Source of the DNA: an uncultured Lachnospiraceae bacterium
GTDB taxonomy: Bacteria > Bacillota > Clostridia > Lachnospirales > Lachnospiraceae
Direction: 5' to 3'
Assembly: GCA_910578175.1 (NCBI GenBank)
Contig: CAJTPF010000007.1
Coordinates: forward strand, 1 to 64,000
Length of the DNA: 64,000 bases
This document shows, in pieces, positions 17,584 to 26,349 of the stretch. Below the pieces are notes generated by a model, which was given only the letters and a program-made list of their open reading frames with translations, searched no databases and was not told the origin of the DNA. A program made the translations under genes and the position numbers. Each line of letters opens with the position of its first letter. The first letter of the stretch is position 1.

Positions 17584-18257
17584 GGTTCACCCATGGCATG
17601 GGAATACACCATTTCCAGAAATTTTAAATCCACATCCTCAAAGCCCTGGACAATGTAATCCGCATACTCCATATTCTGTCTGCTCATACCGGATTCCGGG
17701 TTTTCATATCCCAGACATACCATTCCCGCCGCTTTGGCAGCTTTCATACCGTTCCAGGAATCCTCTATGACCAGACATTCCGAAGGCAAAACCTGAAGCA
17801 TCTCCGCAGCCTTTAAAAATGTATCCGGCGCCGGCTTCGGATGTTTCACCTCTGTCCCGCTGACGATTCCGTCGAAACCGGACCGGATTCCCATGTTGTC
17901 CAATACCGACCGGATCCGGTCCATACCGGAAGAGGAAGCAACCGCAAGAAGAACCTGACCAGACAGCCGTTTAACCAGTTCCGCAGCCCCCGGCACCGGC
18001 GGATAGCCTCCTGCTCCGATTATCTCTTTGATAAATTTTCCTGACATAGCCATAAGCTGATCCGGTGTCTGGGATAAAGAAAAATCCTTTATCATCGTAT
18101 CCCACATATGATCAGCCGTAGAACCTACAAATTGGTCATAATATTTTTTTTCAAAAGCCAGTCCCAGCTCTTTCATCAATCTCCGGTCTGCTTCCATATG
18201 CACCGGTTCACTGTCGATCAGCACGCCGTCCATATCGAATATCACTGCCTTTAGCAT
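17580..18257 (-). CDS. HAD family phosphatase (beta-phosphoglucomutase-like)
   Basis: HAD hydrolase of subfamily I: motif I FDMDGVLIDSE, motif II VASSSG, motif III KHPKPAPDTF and motif IV VIEDSWNGMKAAKAAG. The alpha-helical cap lies between motifs I and II. 225 residues. Substrate unknown; sugar phosphates are typical. The start overlaps the end of the cyclophilin gene by 7 bp and the stop overlaps the GNAT ATG, so the three genes form a tight unit. Confidence 0.92.
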   Translation of the reverse strand: MLKAVIFDMDGVLIDSEPVHMEADRRLMKELGLAFEKKYYDQFVGSTADHMWDTMIKDFSLSQTPDQLMAMSGKFIKEIIGAGGYPPVPGAAELVKRLSGQVLLAVASSSGMDRIRSVLDNMGIRSGFDGIVSGTEVKHPKPAPDTFLKAAEMLQVLPSECLVIEDSWNGMKAAKAAGMVCLGYENPESGMSRQNMEYADYIVQGFEDVDLKFLEMVYSHAMGEP

Positions 18258-18775
18258 GTTTCCGGATCCTCATATGCAACGCCAAAGGTTTCAACCGTTA
18301 CTTTTTTCATAACAACATCTTCAAACGGCCGGTCCATATAGTCGGTAGGCAGATTTGCGATCTCATCCACTACATCCAGTCCTTCGGTCAGCTTTCCGAA
18401 CGCCGCATATTCACCGTCCAGATGTGGAGATGTCTCATGCATGATAAAAAACTGGGAGCCTGCAGAATCGAGATTCTGTGCCCGCGCCATGGATAACACT
18501 CCCGGCGTATGTTTCAGCCCATTTACAAAACCATTCCGGGCAAATTCTCCCTTGATTCCATATCCCGGTCCTCCCATTCCGGTTCCCTCCGGACAGCCGC
18601 CCTGGATCATAAATCCCCGGATTACCCGGTGAAATACCAGTCCGTCATAAAATCCCTTACTGACAAGACTGATAAAATTTCTGACTGTATTGGGTGCAAT
18701 CTCCGGATACAGCTCAGCTTTCATCACTTTTCCGTTTTCTAATTCAAATGTTACGATTGGATTCTTTGATTCCAT
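18251..18775 (-). CDS. Cyclophilin-type peptidyl-prolyl isomerase
   Basis: Cytoplasmic proline isomerase of 174 residues with the catalytic arginine in VFHRVIRGFMIQGG, then GGPGYGIKGEF, SMARAQNLDSAGSQFFI and the YAAFGKLTEGLDVVDEIA tail. The start at 18775 (MESKNPIVTF) matches relatives; 12 codons upstream also stay open but lack a clear ribosome site. Confidence 0.93.
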   Translation of the reverse strand: MESKNPIVTFELENGKVMKAELYPEIAPNTVRNFISLVSKGFYDGLVFHRVIRGFMIQGGCPEGTGMGGPGYGIKGEFARNGFVNGLKHTPGVLSMARAQNLDSAGSQFFIMHETSPHLDGEYAAFGKLTEGLDVVDEIANLPTDYMDRPFEDVVMKKVTVETFGVAYEDPETC

Positions 18776-18816
18776 TCTTCTTTCACCATTTTTGTGTAAG
18801 TCTAAACACATTTACC

Positions 18817-18873
18817 TTTCTTTTTTATTTATATCATATATTACTACCGGACTTCCGAAAAGGGGTCTGTCTT
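18817..18873. repeat. 57-bp exact direct repeat, copy 1
   Basis: Identical to 19411-19467. It covers the last codons (KTDPFSEVR and stop) of the first tandem paralogue plus 27 bp downstream. It reflects recent duplication or gene conversion. Confidence 0.9.
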
Positions 18874-19359
18874 CGCTGATTGTGCCAAAACCGTAAAGCC
18901 GTCTTTATAACTCCCCTGTATCAATACCCAAACCTGATATTTCTTTCCTGCTTTTAAAAAAATATATCTTCCATCTTCTGCTTTTTTCTCCGTTTTAACA
19001 TATTTTGTTATTGTATCTCTTATGTTCTTTTCTAAACAGCTATCATATTTTATACCATCCTGATTCTCCACACGCTTTTGATCAAAAAGAAAACTTGCAT
19101 CTATGATCTCATCAAGAGTTTTATATGCTTTCATTTTACTGTCTGTATCGGCCATTGCAATTATTTTTTCATTTTTAACATAATCATCCAAACTATATTG
19201 TATTACGTTCTGAAAAGAATCTATTATCCACTGCTCTCTCCAAATATCATACTCATATGCTTTTTTATCAGTTATATATCGATATATTCCTCTTGCACCT
19301 AAAAAAATTATGATTAACGATATAATAAATATAATGATCTCCTTCTTCTTTTTATCCAT
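18844..19359 (-). CDS. Membrane-anchored protein of unknown function, tandem paralogue 1
   Basis: Not recognised. 171 residues: N-terminal KKKK then a membrane helix (about 7-27), followed by an extracytoplasmic domain of about 140 residues. Shared with the next two loci are DSFQ..IQ..LDDYV, IAMADTDSKMKAYKTLDEII, a WVLIQGSY.DGF motif and the terminal KTDPFSEVR. RBS CAGGAGG is clear. The tandem array of diverging membrane-anchored small domains resembles immunity or interbacterial-protection families, but that is only an analogy. Confidence 0.75.
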   Translation of the reverse strand: MDKKKKEIIIFIISLIIIFLGARGIYRYITDKKAYEYDIWREQWIIDSFQNVIQYSLDDYVKNEKIIAMADTDSKMKAYKTLDEIIDASFLFDQKRVENQDGIKYDSCLEKNIRDTITKYVKTEKKAEDGRYIFLKAGKKYQVWVLIQGSYKDGFTVLAQSAKTDPFSEVR

Positions 19360-19410
19360 CCTTTGGCTACCTCCTGTTTTTCAATATATTCCTTCGCATT
19401 TCCTTTTACT

Positions 19411-19467
19411 TTTCTTTTTTATTTATATCATATATTACTACCGGACTTCCGAAAAGGGGTCTGTCTT
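19411..19467. repeat. 57-bp exact direct repeat, copy 2
   Basis: Identical to 18817-18873, at the same position relative to the second paralogue (its last ten codons plus downstream DNA). Confidence 0.9.
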
Positions 19468-19935
19468 ATACGGTAACAGCTTCATCTCATATCCCTCTTC
19501 ATAACTGCCCTGTATCCAAATCCAAAGCCTGCAGTCTTTTAAATCCTTACTTCTTGGCTCTATATAATATCTTGCGTTTTTTTCATTCTTAATAAATTTT
19601 GTCAATACCGATGCCACCTGTTTTTCAAAGTATACGTCTTCATCATCCGGAAGCGTTTTATAATTATATGCTGCTTCTATAATCTCATCAATATTTTTAT
19701 ATGCTCTTATTTTCTCATCGGTATCTGCAATTGCCAAAGTTCCTTCATCTTTTACATAACTGTCCAGTTGTTGCTATAAAAGATACCGGATATATCTGAT
19801 ATCATTATATTCGTGCCATTTATAATGATCGTTTCTTTGTTCCGCACAAATTATATAATATAAAATAGATATCCCTATCCAAATTGCGACTCCCCATAAT
19901 AAAACCTCTCCAAAAATCATTGTCTTTTTACTCAT
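19438..19935 (-). pseudogene. Tandem paralogue 2, interrupted by an in-frame TAG
   Basis: Reading from the ATG at 19935 (MSKKTMIFGE, with AAGGCGG upstream) gives a membrane helix and the family's first helix. The frame then stops at TAG (19774-19776) after 53 codons, and resumes in the same frame with LDSYV, LAIADTDEKIRAYKNIDEII, WIQGSYEEGYE and KTDPFSEVR. The stop falls where the paralogues have LQFFLDSY, so one nonsense change separates it from an intact gene of about 165 residues. Confidence 0.8.
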
Positions 19936-20023
19936 CCGCAAACCGCCTTTTCATCTTTCTTCTTATTACATCTCGTTATCCTTACAAATATAATATATCC
20001 CCTCTGTTTAAACTTTTTCAAAA

Positions 20024-20590
20024 TTATCGGACCTTCGAATACGGATCTTTTTTTCCCGGCCATATCTTAACTTCATATCCCTCTTCACGACTGCCCTGGA
20101 TCCATGTCCATATCTGGTATCCTTTGAAATGTCCCAGTTCGAGGTATCGTCCTCCACCCATTGGTTTAATATATTTACTAAGGTTTCTTACCACTTTTTC
20201 TTCAAAATAAACTCGTTCATTGGGATTTTTTCCATATTCTTCATTCTCTTCAAAAATTTTTTCCAAACAATAATTATATGGTTCTTTATCTCCTAATCCC
20301 TCTGCTTCATTATAAAAACGAAGTTCCGTTTCTATAATCTCATCTAAGTTTTTATATGCTTTCATCTTTTCATCGGTATCCGCAATAGCCAAATTTCTGT
20401 TATCATTTACATAGCTATCCAGAAAAAACTGCAGCATATCCTGACAATGATCAACAACAAAAAATTCATGTTTTCTATGAGAGGCGCTGCTCATCTTATA
20501 ATATGAAAAGAGATCTAAAATCATTATCCCTGCCAAGATTGCTAAACACCATTTTATAACTTCCGACAGATCGTTTATAGTTTTCTTCAT
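20024..20590 (-). CDS. Membrane-anchored protein of unknown function, tandem paralogue 3
   Basis: 188-residue member of the same family: N-terminal membrane helix (about 12-32), LQFFLDSYV, LAIADTDEKMKAYKNLDEII, a longer middle insertion (acidic, about 90-120), WTWIQGSREEGYE and the terminal KKDPYSKVR. The start at 20590 has AAAGGAGA upstream. Probably the oldest or most complete copy. A stretch of about 230 bp upstream (20591-20823) is very AT-rich with no gene. Confidence 0.75.
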   Translation of the reverse strand: MKKTINDLSEVIKWCLAILAGIMILDLFSYYKMSSASHRKHEFFVVDHCQDMLQFFLDSYVNDNRNLAIADTDEKMKAYKNLDEIIETELRFYNEAEGLGDKEPYNYCLEKIFEENEEYGKNPNERVYFEEKVVRNLSKYIKPMGGGRYLELGHFKGYQIWTWIQGSREEGYEVKIWPGKKDPYSKVR

Positions 20591-20823
20591 CAAAACATCT
20601 CCTTTTTTCATCATTATATACTTCTGTATACTTCTAAAACATCTCAAATAATTTTTGTATCCGTATCATTCATATATTATTCACAATATATTAATTTTAC
20701 TTTTACATTCTGAATATTATTTATTAATGTTTTCACTTTATAATAACATATGTAGATAACAATTACAATTTTCTTTTTACATTTTTTCATACTCCCCTTT
20801 TTGTTTTATATATTCCGAATTGC

Positions 20824-20858
20824 AAAAAAAAGAAGTATCCGCAATACTTCTTTTTTTT
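20824..20858 (-). terminator. Terminator of the TPM/zinc-ribbon operon
   Basis: A long perfect stem (AAAGAAGTAT with ATACTTCTTT, loop CCGCA) is flanked by A and T runs. It lies just past the TPM gene on the minus strand. Confidence 0.88.
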
Positions 20859-20871
20859 GTTATTCATATAT

Positions 20872-21720
20872 TTAAAATCGTTTTCCACCGCCTCCATGAC
20901 TCCGGCTTCCTCCGCCGGAACGACCGGAACCGCCGCCGGAACTGTCTGACGAAATTTTATATTTTGTTGTCGTGGTCCGGATAAAGTGATCCGATTTCCG
21001 GTGATACCGGAATGCATTCTTATCCATATAAGTATTTCCGTTTGCCGTCATCTTTGATTTACTGGAATATGTCATTATAGAAACGGAAATCGCGGATATT
21101 CCTGCTGCAATCAGCAAACACCATAACGGATTTTTCAGAAATGCCCAAAAAGGTTCCTGTATGTATTCCTTTTCGAACTCATCATAATTTCCATAAAAAT
21201 CATTCCATTTGCTGCGGTATTTTTTTTCAAACTGATCATACTTCTTATCTATATAGCGATCCGTATCCGAAAGAAATCTGGTACATGCCTCATAATAATC
21301 TCCTTCGCTCAGGTAAGAGACGGAAGTATCGGTAATGCCATCCCATTTACTGTCTAAATAGTACTGGGTAATGCCTCCCAGATACATATAAACCTCCCGG
21401 TTATCCATGTCTATGAGATACAAAATACAGGATTTATCCATACGGTTTTCTTCATACCCGATATCATTCTGTATCACGAAACGTTCCGCATACTCTTCAC
21501 TGGTCATATACCCTGCGTCATCGGTTGTCAGAATGATGATTTCCGTTTTATACTTTTCCCCCAGACGGATACATTCCAGTTCCAGTTCCCGCTCCTGTTC
21601 TTCCGATAATAAACCGGCAGTATCATAGACTTTTTTATCATCATCGTCAAAACCGCATATGGTACAGAAACAGATTACAAGGATCACCAACAGCAGAAAT
21701 TTCTTTATTTTTACCGTCAT
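20872..21720 (-). CDS. TPM domain protein (YgcG-like) with Gly-rich tail
   Basis: Exported or membrane-anchored protein of 282 residues: signal-like segment (about 7-23), TPM domain (about 30-165; VYDTAGLLSEEQERELE, TEIIILTTDD), a membrane helix (about 195-213) and a Ser/Gly/Arg-rich end with SGGGSGRSGGG. TPM domains have been linked to phosphatase activity and photosystem repair in plants; the bacterial function is unclear. It overlaps the zinc-ribbon gene by 4 bp, so the two probably act together. Confidence 0.85.
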   Translation of the reverse strand: MTVKIKKFLLLVILVICFCTICGFDDDDKKVYDTAGLLSEEQERELELECIRLGEKYKTEIIILTTDDAGYMTSEEYAERFVIQNDIGYEENRMDKSCILYLIDMDNREVYMYLGGITQYYLDSKWDGITDTSVSYLSEGDYYEACTRFLSDTDRYIDKKYDQFEKKYRSKWNDFYGNYDEFEKEYIQEPFWAFLKNPLWCLLIAAGISAISVSIMTYSSKSKMTANGNTYMDKNAFRYHRKSDHFIRTTTTKYKISSDSSGGGSGRSGGGSRSHGGGGKRF

Positions 21721-22802
21721 ACCAGAAACCTCCCTATCAATTGTAATACCGTAAATATGCCCAGCAAAATTCCGCCGAACCAGCCCGCCATCTTTCCGGT
21801 TGAAATCGGTCTGTCCGCCACGATCTTTCCGGTCTGTCCGTTCATGGCAAACATATAGTCTTTATTTTTATATTTATAATTTAAGATCCATACCGGAAGC
21901 AATGCATATTTTACGCGTCTGCGGCCCAGCATTGTATGGCGGTTTACCACGGTAACGCTTCCGTAACCGTTTATGGTATTCATGGCCGCCTGATAGACAT
22001 ATTGCCTCACCCGGTTTTCCGCCCGGGGCGCCATCTGATTGCTGTCATAATTATATTTTTCCGCATAATAGCCCGATAAAAACGCCATTTCAAATCCGGT
22101 CAGCTCATTATAGGAAAACGGTTCCAGTTTATCCATCACATCATCCGGCATTTTTTCGGAAGCATCTACCGGAATCTTGAGATATTCCGTTTCAATATCA
22201 CGTTCCACCATAAAATGATCCGTATGTACATACCGGTAATCCCCCCGTCTCTCGCTTCTGCTTCTGGTACATTTGGCTGATATCTGAATCTCTGCATTAT
22301 AATCGTAAAGCCAGAACGGAACATAGATACCGGTGATTTTTTCAATGGTGGCCTGGGATCTTAACGCAGACGGGGTCAGCAGACCCTTTTTGGACCAGGC
22401 CGCATACATCTCCGTAGCCCCCTCTTTTTTTATCTTAAACGGAATCAGAAGCGACGGCGTCATCTGTCCGGTCAGCCGGTCTTCCATCATAGACGGCCTT
22501 CCGCAGAAGCTGCAGAAGGTAGCCGCCGTATGTTCTTCCGTAAGTATTTCGGCGCCGCATCCCTGACACCGGTATACCTTAAAGTCGCCGGTTCCGGCAG
22601 TTTCTTCAAACACTCCGTCCACATCATCTTCCTCCGTCGGCGTGCCTTCACGATCATACTGGCTATCAAGTTCATGGTAATAATTCTCAATCTCATCAAC
22701 GGTCATGGTGTTTTCGCAATGGGAACAATGCATTTTCTGCAATCCTCCGTCAAACTCCATGGGAGCCCCGCAGTTGGGGCAAACATAAGAGCGTGTATCC
22801 AT
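21717..22802 (-). CDS. Zinc-ribbon protein with C-terminal membrane segment
   Basis: 361 residues. Two zinc ribbons at the N-terminus: CPNCGAPM ... CSHCENTM (about 9-32) and CQGCGAEI ... CSFCGRPS (about 79-100). A mostly beta middle region follows (IYVPFWLYDYNAEI; LLPVWILNYKYKNKDYMFAMNGQTGKIVADRP), with one membrane helix at the end. Such proteins are often labelled TFIIB-type or PriA-like, but only the zinc fingers resemble those. Start codon coupled to the TPM gene (ATGA overlap). Function unknown. Confidence 0.8.
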   Translation of the reverse strand: MDTRSYVCPNCGAPMEFDGGLQKMHCSHCENTMTVDEIENYYHELDSQYDREGTPTEEDDVDGVFEETAGTGDFKVYRCQGCGAEILTEEHTAATFCSFCGRPSMMEDRLTGQMTPSLLIPFKIKKEGATEMYAAWSKKGLLTPSALRSQATIEKITGIYVPFWLYDYNAEIQISAKCTRSRSERRGDYRYVHTDHFMVERDIETEYLKIPVDASEKMPDDVMDKLEPFSYNELTGFEMAFLSGYYAEKYNYDSNQMAPRAENRVRQYVYQAAMNTINGYGSVTVVNRHTMLGRRRVKYALLPVWILNYKYKNKDYMFAMNGQTGKIVADRPISTGKMAGWFGGILLGIFTVLQLIGRFLV

Positions 22803-22980
22803 TTTCTTTTCCTTCCTTAATCTTTTTACTCATGCAACATTATAATTATAACAAACACAATATTGCCGGTCAAATACATCATCCATTTGCTATGAAATTC
22901 GCGATGATAACAGTTCTTATATCATTTTTTCTGATATATTATCCTAGCGATAATGGCAGATCATGAACGATTTTACAACA

Positions 22981-23814
22981 TCAGGATTCATACATTTTTT
23001 TTAATAACTCTATTTCTTTCCGATACCCTTCCGCTTCATTGGGAGTTTCCAGATACATGGGTAATTCCCGCAACACCGGATGTCTGACAATGGATCGAAA
23101 GGTCTGAATCCCCAGACTGCCTTCCCCAATCTTTTCATGCCTGTCCTTATGACTGCCAAAGGGATTCTTGCTATCATTTACATGAAGGGCTTTTAACCGT
23201 TCTAAACCAACAATGTTGTCAAATTCCTCCAGTACTCCCTCCAGATTATGAACAATATCATAACCGGCATCATATACATGACAGGTATCCAGACATACAC
23301 CTAAATGGCTGTTTAACTCCACTTTGTCGATAATCGCCTTTAGTTCTTCAAAACTTCGTCCTACTTCACTACCTTTTCCTGCCATGGTCTCCAGTAAAAC
23401 CGTGGTAGTCTGTTCCTCCTTTAACACACGGTTCAGCAGTTCTGCTATCAAATCAATTCCTTTTTCCGCTCCTTGAGAGACATGGCTTCCCGGATGAAAA
23501 TTATAGAAATTCCCGGGAATATATTCCATCCGTCTCAAATCGTCGCTCATCACTTCAAATGCAAATTCCCTTACCTTTTCGTCTGCAGAACAGGCATTCA
23601 GCGTATAGGGCGCATGGGCGAGTATAGTTCCGATTCCGTTTTCCTGCCTGAACTCCAAAAAAGCCTGAACGTCCCTTTCATCAATGTCCTTTGCTTTTCC
23701 CCCTCTGGGATTTCTGGTAAAAAACTGAAAGGTATTGCCTCCGATGGATATTATTTCTTTCCCCATGTGTAAAAATCCTTTTCCTGCAGATAAATGGCAG
23801 CCAATACGTAACAT
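22981..23814 (-). CDS. nfo: Endonuclease IV (AP endonuclease)
   Basis: DNA base-excision-repair enzyme cutting 5' of abasic sites. 277 residues forming a TIM barrel with metal ligands in NFHPGSH, LLETMAGKG, GVCLDTCHVYDAGYD, LHVNDSKNPFGSHKDRHEKIGEG and the terminal YLETPNE. The start at 23814 (MLRIGCHLSAG) has AAAGGAGG upstream; the frame extends 19 codons further without support. Confidence 0.95.
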   Translation of the reverse strand: MLRIGCHLSAGKGFLHMGKEIISIGGNTFQFFTRNPRGGKAKDIDERDVQAFLEFRQENGIGTILAHAPYTLNACSADEKVREFAFEVMSDDLRRMEYIPGNFYNFHPGSHVSQGAEKGIDLIAELLNRVLKEEQTTTVLLETMAGKGSEVGRSFEELKAIIDKVELNSHLGVCLDTCHVYDAGYDIVHNLEGVLEEFDNIVGLERLKALHVNDSKNPFGSHKDRHEKIGEGSLGIQTFRSIVRHPVLRELPMYLETPNEAEGYRKEIELLKKMYES

Positions 23815-23947
23815 AATTTCCTCCTTTTTTGTTAATAAAACAGAATAAGGTAACTGCCGCATGGTTTCCAATGCAGCAGCTACCTGTATATAACTTTAAC
23901 CGGAATCTTATTTGATATTCCCGTAATGTATATTTATGAATGCCTGA

Positions 23948-26065
23948 TCACACTTCAAAGATTAAATCTCCATAGGACGGCATTGGCCATAAATCCTTAT
24001 CCACCAGCATTTCCAGCTGATCCACCGGACATCTCAGCGCTTCCATCGCCGGCTTCACAACATCTTTAAAATATACCGCCCGCTCTTTTCCTTCTTCCTT
24101 CTCTGCGGCTTCAACAGTTACATCCTGAAGCTTTGCAAGGGCAACTTTTGTCTCTGATAATAATGCGGAGGTTTCGGTCAGTAGCTCCTGCTGTACGCTC
24201 ACATCCGCATCTCCGCTGGCAGCCGTAACGGCATTAATGGATTCCGCAAGCTGTGTGGTCGCCTTGATCACGGCAGGTATGATCTGCTTTCCCGCGATAT
24301 CTGTCATGGCTCTGGCTTCGATATTTATGGCTTTTGAATATGCCTCATACTGAACTTCCGCACGGGACTGCAATTCCGCTTCGGTGAACACGCCAAATTT
24401 TTCGAATAACGCCACCGCCTTTTTGGTGGTCAGCGCCGGAATCGCATCTACCATGGTCTTATTATTCGGTAATCCTCTGCGTTCCGCTTCCTCTACCCAT
24501 TCGTCCGCATAACCGTTTCCGTTAAAGACGATGCGCTGATGCTCAGTAGCCAGTTTCTTAATGAGATCATGAACCGCAATATCCAGATCTTCCGCTTTTT
24601 CCAGCTCATCTGCTATATCACAGAAAGCTTCCGCCACGATGGTATTCAGGACAACATTCGGACTGGCAACGGAATCGGAAGAACCTACCATACGAAATTC
24701 AAATTTATTGCCGGTAAATGCAAACGGTGAAGTCCTGTTTCTGTCCGTGGCATCCTTTCTGAAATCCGGAAGGGTGCTGACACCGGTCTTTAACTTTCCT
24801 GCCTTTATACTGCTGGTAGCATCTCCCGTATTTATTAACTGTCCCAGCACATCCTGAAGCTGTGCGCCCAGGAACATGGAAATAATAGCCGGCGGAGCTT
24901 CATTTGCCCCCAGTCTGTGGTCATTGCCCGGATTTGCCGCAGCTTCCCGAAGTAAATCCGCATGAACGTCAACAGCTTTCATAATGGCTGTCAGTACTAA
25001 TAAGAACTGTTTATTTTCATGAGGCGTCTTGCCCGGGTCCAGTAAATTAATACCGTCATCCGTGGTTATGGACCAGTTATTATGCTTACCGGAACCGTTT
25101 ACCCCTGCAAACGGTTTTTCATGCAGCAGACAAACCATACCGTGACGGCTTGCAACTTTCTTCATGGTTTCCATGGTAATCTGGTTATGGTCCACCGCTA
25201 TATTGGCCTGTGCATATATCGGAGCCAGCTCATGCTGTGCCGGAGCCACTTCGTTATGCTGTGTCTTGGCGGATACGCCCAGCCTCCACAATTCTTCGTT
25301 TAAGTCTTTCATATATGCACCGATACGTTCCCGGATACTTCCAAAATAATGGTCTTCCAGTTCCTGGCCTTTCGGAGGCATAGCCCCGAATAACGTACGT
25401 CCGGTAAAGATAAGGTCTTTTCTCTTTAAATATTTCTCTCTGTCCACCAGAAAATATTCCTGTTCCGGTCCCACCGAAGGAATGACTCTTTTGGATGTGG
25501 TATTTCCGAATAATCTCAGGATACGGAGGGCCTGGATATTAATGGCCTCCATGGAACGAAGCAGCGGCGTTTTCTTATCCAGGGCTTCTCCCGTATAAGA
25601 GCAGAATGCCGTCGGTATACAGAGAATGGCTCCCGTGGCATCTCTTTTCACAAATGCAGGCGATGTACAATCCCATGCGGTATATCCTCTGGCCTCAAAG
25701 GTGGCTCTCAATCCGCCGGAAGGGAATGAAGAAGCATCCGGCTCGCCCTTGATCAGCTCCTTGCCAGAAAATTCCATTAATATTTTACCGTCGGACTTAG
25801 GAGCCGAAATAAATGAGTCATGTTTCTCGGCTGTTACGCCTGTAAGCGGCTGGAACCAGTGTGTATAATGTGTCGCCCCTTTTTCAAGCGCCCAGTCTTT
25901 CATGGCGTTTGCCACTACATCAGCAAGTCCTACGCTTAATTCGGCACCCTCATCGATAACTTTTCTCAGTTCTTCATAAACCTTTTTCGGCAGACGCTCT
26001 TTCATCACTGTATCATTAAATACATCTTCGCCAAAAATCTTTGATACGCTAAATACTTCACTCAT
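23948..26065 (-). CDS. glnN: Glutamine synthetase type III
   Basis: Assimilates ammonium into glutamine. 705 residues, as expected for the large type III enzymes. Family signatures include HYTHWFQPLTG near the start, PSVGPEQEYFLVDRE, KTQHNEVAPAQHELAP, HEKPFAGVNGSGKHNNWS and NRTSPFAFTGNKFEFRMVGSS. The leader (26066-26260) contains an intrinsic terminator, pointing to attenuation by nitrogen status. The window also carries an Amt-PII fusion with a similar leader. Confidence 0.97.
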   Translation of the reverse strand: MSEVFSVSKIFGEDVFNDTVMKERLPKKVYEELRKVIDEGAELSVGLADVVANAMKDWALEKGATHYTHWFQPLTGVTAEKHDSFISAPKSDGKILMEFSGKELIKGEPDASSFPSGGLRATFEARGYTAWDCTSPAFVKRDATGAILCIPTAFCSYTGEALDKKTPLLRSMEAINIQALRILRLFGNTTSKRVIPSVGPEQEYFLVDREKYLKRKDLIFTGRTLFGAMPPKGQELEDHYFGSIRERIGAYMKDLNEELWRLGVSAKTQHNEVAPAQHELAPIYAQANIAVDHNQITMETMKKVASRHGMVCLLHEKPFAGVNGSGKHNNWSITTDDGINLLDPGKTPHENKQFLLVLTAIMKAVDVHADLLREAAANPGNDHRLGANEAPPAIISMFLGAQLQDVLGQLINTGDATSSIKAGKLKTGVSTLPDFRKDATDRNRTSPFAFTGNKFEFRMVGSSDSVASPNVVLNTIVAEAFCDIADELEKAEDLDIAVHDLIKKLATEHQRIVFNGNGYADEWVEEAERRGLPNNKTMVDAIPALTTKKAVALFEKFGVFTEAELQSRAEVQYEAYSKAINIEARAMTDIAGKQIIPAVIKATTQLAESINAVTAASGDADVSVQQELLTETSALLSETKVALAKLQDVTVEAAEKEEGKERAVYFKDVVKPAMEALRCPVDQLEMLVDKDLWPMPSYGDLIFEV

Positions 26066-26186
26066 GATAATACATCCCTTTCATTTAATAGTTATAGTAT
26101 TTCTCATCATAGTCTATGTACTAAATTATTCTTTGATGAGTTAATCACATAAGGCTATAAAAACATGACACATCATATGTTCCTAA

Positions 26187-26258
26187 AAAAAAGGGCGTCC
26201 CCTGCTTAGGAACGCCTTTGTCCTCATAAATCCATATGTGTGAAACCCGTCAGGTTTC
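26187..26258 (-). promoter_or_regulatory. glnN leader: small hairpin followed by intrinsic terminator
   Basis: On the minus strand, GAAACC...GGTTTC (26258 to 26242) is followed by a GGCGT/ACGCC-based stem (26212-26216 with 26194-26198, extended by CC/GG) and a run of eight T. This lies about 120 bp before the glnN start and after a promoter-like AT-rich stretch. A hairpin plus terminator in front of nitrogen genes is the layout of ANTAR-type antitermination leaders; the loop sequences do not clearly fit the published consensus. It could also simply end the sortase transcript. Confidence 0.5.
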
Positions 26259-26349
26259 TGTCTGAGTATAAAATACAACAATTCCGAAAAAAATGCAAGC
26301 ATTTTTTAATAAATTCATGATAAATTTTATTCATATATTAATCGGTCCG

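Noticed and set aside
26242..26258. ANTAR P1 hairpin called outright in the glnN leader
   Set aside because: The stem is there but the loop is five bases rather than the six-base loop with the expected A1/G4, so only a general attenuator is claimed.
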